Shown piece after piece: positions 5,598 to 8,737 of a stretch of 8,737 bases of DNA; the stretch's first letter is position 1, and the number at the start of each line of letters is the position of its first letter. The translations under genes were made by a program, and so were the position numbers. The notes below the pieces were generated by a model. The model searched no databases. It was not told the DNA's origin and worked only from the letters and a program-made list of their open reading frames with translations. This DNA is from Rhodospirillales bacterium 47_12_T64 (GTDB lineage Bacteria > Pseudomonadota > Alphaproteobacteria > Kiloniellales > Kiloniellaceae): the NCBI GenBank assembly GCA_002162915.1, contig MABB01000057.1, positions 1 through 8,737 on the forward strand, given 5' to 3'.

Positions 5598-7424
5598 ATG
5601 TCGAACAAGAAAATAAACAAGATGCCGTTGGGTGATGCCTCTACAAAATTCCTGATTAAACGTCTTTTTCGGGATTACGTATCAACTCAACTCGTCAAAA
5701 TTGGGTTATCCCTACTCGCCATGACAATTGTGGCGGGTTCTACTGTCATGCTTGCAAGACAAATGGAACCCATTATCAACGACATTTTTCTCAATCAAAA
5801 TGAAGAGTTACTCCTGCCAATTGCTTTGAGCGTTGTTGTCATTTTTTTTGTAAAAGGTCTCGCAACTTTTGCCCAATCAATGCTGATGCAGCATGTGGGT
5901 TTGGAAATTATTGCACGGATACAAACGCAACTATTTAAAAAATTGATGCGAACAGATCTTGCTTACTTCCATGAAGAATCCTCAGGTAACCTGGTATCCC
6001 GTTTCACGAATGATGCCAACATGCTTAAAGGTGTGGTCTCAAACACCTTAACATCTATCGGCAAGGACAGCCTGACAGCTATCGGCTTGGTAGGCATGAT
6101 GTTTTATCAAGATTGGTTTCTTGCCACGATTGCTTTTGCCGCTTTTCCCACGGCCATTCTGCCTATAGCAAAGACAGGTAGACGTATCCGTAAAGTATCA
6201 ACAAATACCCAAGAAACATTGGGATTGTTGACCACACGTCTGGATGAGGCTTTCCAAGGTATTCGGCATGTTAAGGCCTACAACATGGAAGACCATGAGA
6301 CACAACGTGTTTCAGATACCATCCATAAAGTACTACGCCTTAATTTGAAATCAGCTCGTACGAGTTCCATTTTATCGCCGATTATGGAAACGCTTGGTGG
6401 CATCGCAATCGCCATTGTCATTGTTTACGGCGGGAACGAAGTTATTCAAGGAACGAAAGATCCTGGGTCTTTCTTTGCTTTCATAACGGCACTCTTGCTC
6501 GCCTACGAGCCAATCAAAAAATTATCCAAGCTGAATGCCAGCATGCAAACAGGCCTTGCGGCGGCACATCGCGTCTACTCTGTCCTTGACAGCGAACCAA
6601 CGATCAAAGATGCCGCACAGGCAAAAGTTCTGGAGATATCCAAAGGCGAAGTTACTTTTGAGCAGGTGGATTTCAACTATGATGATCAAACCCCTGCACT
6701 TAATAACATTAATCTCATTGCCAAGGCGGGCCAAACCATCGCACTTGTTGGTGCCTCGGGGGCGGGTAAGACATCTATCCTTAACCTTATCCCTCGCTTT
6801 TATGATGTAAACAACGGCCGCATTACACTCGACGGGCAGGATATTCGCGATGTTACGATGAGCAGTTTACGGCAGTCTATTGCGCTGGTTAGTCAAGAAA
6901 TCCAGCTCTTTGATGATACAATACGCGCTAACATTGCCTACGGGAAACCTAACTCGAGCGAGGAAGAAGTCATTGTAGCAGCCCAAAATGCGCACGCTCA
7001 TGAATTTATTCAGTCTTTACCCGATGGGTATGACACCCTTGTAGGGCCTCGCGGATCACGCCTATCAGGTGGGCAACGTCAACGCGTTGCCATCGCACGC
7101 GCAATGATCAAGGATGCCCCTATTCTTTTACTGGATGAAGCGACATCAGCGCTCGATACAGAATCTGAACGCCACGTACAGACGGCACTCACCACCTTGA
7201 TGCAAGGGCGAACTACACTTGTTATTGCCCACCGGCTATCCACCGTTATTGATGCTGATATCATTTATGTGATGGACCATGGTCGTATTATTGAGCAAGG
7301 ATCGCACTCTGAGCTTGTAGAAAAAGGTGGAACCTACGCCAAACTATACGCTCTACAGTTTGCAGAAGAAGCCCAAGCGGTAAATGAAAATATAGGTTCC
7401 TCTGAAATATCAACAAAAAGATAA
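5598..7424 (+). CDS. msbA: MsbA-like ABC exporter (fused membrane and ATPase domains), probable lipid A flippase
   Basis: A half-transporter of 608 residues that would dimerise in the inner membrane and flip lipid A-core or a similar lipid using ATP. The membrane domain covers about residues 30-320, with hydrophobic segments near 35-55, 72-92, 158-190 and 265-300. The nucleotide-binding domain follows from about 350: Walker A GASGAGKTS (385-393), Q-loop Gln433, signature LSGGQ (489-493), Walker B ILLLDEA with Asp513 and catalytic Glu514, and switch His545 in AHRLST. All ATPase residues are intact. The domain order and length match MsbA, and a gene pair msbA-lpxK is also found in E. coli. Because many exporters look alike, the substrate rests on the neighbouring lipid A genes. 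No terminator separates it from pmbA; the 69-nt gap is AT-rich with a TATTAT box (5543-5548) lacking a -35. The ribosome binding site is weak. Confidence 0.85.
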   Translation: MSNKKINKMPLGDASTKFLIKRLFRDYVSTQLVKIGLSLLAMTIVAGSTVMLARQMEPIINDIFLNQNEELLLPIALSVVVIFFVKGLATFAQSMLMQHVGLEIIARIQTQLFKKLMRTDLAYFHEESSGNLVSRFTNDANMLKGVVSNTLTSIGKDSLTAIGLVGMMFYQDWFLATIAFAAFPTAILPIAKTGRRIRKVSTNTQETLGLLTTRLDEAFQGIRHVKAYNMEDHETQRVSDTIHKVLRLNLKSARTSSILSPIMETLGGIAIAIVIVYGGNEVIQGTKDPGSFFAFITALLLAYEPIKKLSKLNASMQTGLAAAHRVYSVLDSEPTIKDAAQAKVLEISKGEVTFEQVDFNYDDQTPALNNINLIAKAGQTIALVGASGAGKTSILNLIPRFYDVNNGRITLDGQDIRDVTMSSLRQSIALVSQEIQLFDDTIRANIAYGKPNSSEEEVIVAAQNAHAHEFIQSLPDGYDTLVGPRGSRLSGGQRQRVAIARAMIKDAPILLLDEATSALDTESERHVQTALTTLMQGRTTLVIAHRLSTVIDADIIYVMDHGRIIEQGSHSELVEKGGTYAKLYALQFAEEAQAVNENIGSSEISTKR

Positions 7425-7426
7425 AG

Positions 7427-8167
7427 ATGAAGCTATCCAAACGGATCCTCCGCTCTGCCTTTTTTCAAGACCTTTCGGCTAGGCTTATTTCTAGCTACAT
7501 TTCCCTTGTGCGCTCTACGACACGTTGGGAAGAAAGGATGCCAGAAGAAACCCGTCGCTATTTAGATCAGGAATCAAATATTATCGGCTGCTTTTGGCAC
7601 GCGCGTATGATCATGATGTTCCACGCCTGGAAGCACAGTGATCGTAGTCGTTTTCATATGCTGATTTCAGCCCACCGGGATGGACGGGTTATCGCGAAAT
7701 CCATCGAAAACCTTGGTTTCAAAACAGTTGAGGGGTCCAGCCGACGTGGAGGCGCTTCGGCGCTTGTGACACTAAAGAGAACCCTTGATAAGGGCGGCGC
7801 GATAGGGATGACACCTGACGGTCCCAAAGGCCCTCGTATGAGAGCTAAAAATGGCGCCGTAAAAGCGGCACAGATGACTGGGCGCCCCATACTGCCCGTA
7901 ACGGGCAGCGTTTCATTCCGCAAGGTCTTCAATTCCTGGGATCGCTTTTTGCTGCCTCTCCCCTTTTCGCGTGGTGTCATTCTCTGGGGTACACCAATTC
8001 TGGTAGAGCGTGATGCATCCAAAGAAAAACTCGAGCTGTACCGACAGCAACTAGAAGAACAATTGAATAAATTGACCGCCGAAGCAGATCAGACCTTTGG
8101 GCATGCAGCTATAGCGCCCCAGAAAATAGATCCAAAAATAGAAAAGCAAGAAAATGCGCGCTCCTGA
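7427..8167 (+). CDS. DUF374-family lysophospholipid-acyltransferase-like protein (LpxJ-like)
   Basis: A 246-residue member of the DUF374 branch of the acyltransferase superfamily. Conserved points are CFWHARM (55-61), SAHRDGRVIAKSIENLGF (81-98, the His/Asp catalytic motif), EGSSRRGG (102-109), MTPDGPKGPR (128-137, the family hallmark) and PVTGSVSF (157-164). A basic, amphipathic N-terminus suggests membrane association; there is no clear signal peptide. A DUF374 protein in Helicobacter/Campylobacter (LpxJ) is known to be a Kdo-independent secondary acyltransferase of lipid A, and the position between msbA and lpxK fits the same job here. The exact acceptor and acyl chain are not visible. It starts 2 nt after the exporter stop and overlaps lpxK by 14 nt, so translation is probably coupled. 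The last 25 residues are charged and look disordered. Start ATG 7427 has only a weak ribosome binding site. Confidence 0.85.
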   Translation: MKLSKRILRSAFFQDLSARLISSYISLVRSTTRWEERMPEETRRYLDQESNIIGCFWHARMIMMFHAWKHSDRSRFHMLISAHRDGRVIAKSIENLGFKTVEGSSRRGGASALVTLKRTLDKGGAIGMTPDGPKGPRMRAKNGAVKAAQMTGRPILPVTGSVSFRKVFNSWDRFLLPLPFSRGVILWGTPILVERDASKEKLELYRQQLEEQLNKLTAEADQTFGHAAIAPQKIDPKIEKQENARS

Positions 8168-8737
8168 TTTTTGGAAAGCCCGGGGCTTCATCAGTACCCT
8201 TTTGCTTCCGGCCTCCCTCCTCTATGCATTTGCAGGTCATCTTCGTCGCATCTTTACCAAACCGGTTAAGGTCTCTGCTCCCGTTATCTGTATTGGGAAT
8301 TTGAGTGCAGGAGGAACAGGCAAAACCCCTATTACCCTCTCTATAGGTAAAATGCTTTCAGAAGCCGGGCACACCCCCCATATCATCACGCGGGGTTATG
8401 GTGGAAACCAGCGCGGCCCCTTACAGGTTCGTCCAGATCACCATCAAGCAACCGAGGTTGGTGACGAACCCTTGATGCTAGCCCAGTCACTTCCAACCTG
8501 GGTTAGCCGCGACAGAGCTCAAGGCGCAAAGGCCGCCATTAATGCCGGTGCAGATATCTTACTTCTGGATGATGGATTTCAAAATCCTACGTTAATCAAA
8601 GACCTCTCTTTAATCGTGGTTGATGGCACTCTCGGCTTTGCAAATGGCCGCATCATTCCCGCAGGACCACTGAGAGAAAGTGTTCAAGTTGGGATAAAAC
8701 GTGCGGATGCTATTATCTTAATGGGCAACCCTTCTGA
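8154..8737 (+). CDS. lpxK: tetraacyldisaccharide 4'-kinase LpxK, 3'-truncated by the window edge
   Basis: LpxK transfers phosphate from ATP to the 4' position of the lipid A disaccharide at the inner face of the inner membrane. The frame starts at ATG 8154 inside the end of the acyltransferase gene (14-nt overlap) and is open to the window end, giving 194 residues of an expected 320-340. The N-terminus MRAPDFWKARG followed by a hydrophobic segment (about 14-28) is typical of LpxK. Then come IGNLSAGGTGKTP (47-59, P-loop), ITRGYGG (78-84), VGDEPLMLA (102-110), the metal/catalytic LLLDDGFQNP (136-145, with Asp139 and Asp140) and IIPAGPLRES (167-176). The Asn after DDGFQ replaces the His seen in E. 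coli; from memory this is common in alphaproteobacteria. Kdo and ATP domains beyond residue 194 are outside the window. Confidence 0.95.
   Translation, partial: MRAPDFWKARGFISTLLLPASLLYAFAGHLRRIFTKPVKVSAPVICIGNLSAGGTGKTPITLSIGKMLSEAGHTPHIITRGYGGNQRGPLQVRPDHHQATEVGDEPLMLAQSLPTWVSRDRAQGAKAAINAGADILLLDDGFQNPTLIKDLSLIVVDGTLGFANGRIIPAGPLRESVQVGIKRADAIILMGNPS

Noticed and set aside
7427..8167. Assignment of the acyltransferase gene as lpxL or plsC.
   Set aside because: The DGPKGPR motif and HRDG arrangement place it in DUF374. It lacks the LpxL/HtrB pattern and the PlsC H-X4-D context, so only the LpxJ-like description is supported.

Overview
The window looks like a chromosomal housekeeping region of an alphaproteobacterium with a moderate base composition (near 50% GC by eye). 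The evidence is a long-type ubiD followed by a small PAS_5-family protein gene, a long-form leuA, and a pmbA / lipid A gene block (msbA-like, DUF374 acyltransferase, lpxK). PAS_5 proteins and lpxK next to a DUF374 gene are typical of that class. I see no mobile element, tRNA, rRNA, CRISPR array or phage gene. All full-length genes are on the + strand, and both window edges cut through a gene.

Layout: (1) 1-1799 holds the 3' part of ubiD (ubiquinone biosynthesis decarboxylase) and a PAS_5 protein gene whose ATG overlaps the ubiD stop by four bases. (2) 1800-2280 is an unusually long leader or intergenic region ahead of leuA. It contains several hairpins, a short open frame rich in Leu/Val codons that stops inside the loop of the strongest hairpin, and a GC-rich hairpin just before the leuA ribosome binding site. 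(3) 2281-3954 is leuA, 2-isopropylmalate synthase of the long type, closed by a textbook intrinsic terminator. (4) 4182-8737 holds a probable transcription unit: pmbA/tldE-like gene, msbA-like ABC exporter, DUF374 (LpxJ-like) acyltransferase and the first two thirds of lpxK.

Functional links: the last three genes form a coherent envelope module. LpxK phosphorylates the lipid A disaccharide, the DUF374 protein probably adds a secondary acyl chain to lipid A or a related lipid, and the MsbA-like exporter would flip the product across the inner membrane. The 2-nt gap between msbA and the acyltransferase gene and the 14-nt overlap with lpxK support co-transcription and translational coupling. pmbA lies 69 nt upstream of msbA with no visible terminator between them, so it may share the transcript although its role (peptide or protein maturation with TldD) differs.

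No clearly new system is visible. The most worthwhile lead is the leuA leader (about 2020-2260), which could be a ribosome-mediated leucine attenuator of non-enterobacterial design. The lipid A gene order, with a DUF374 gene between msbA and lpxK and no waaA, is the second.
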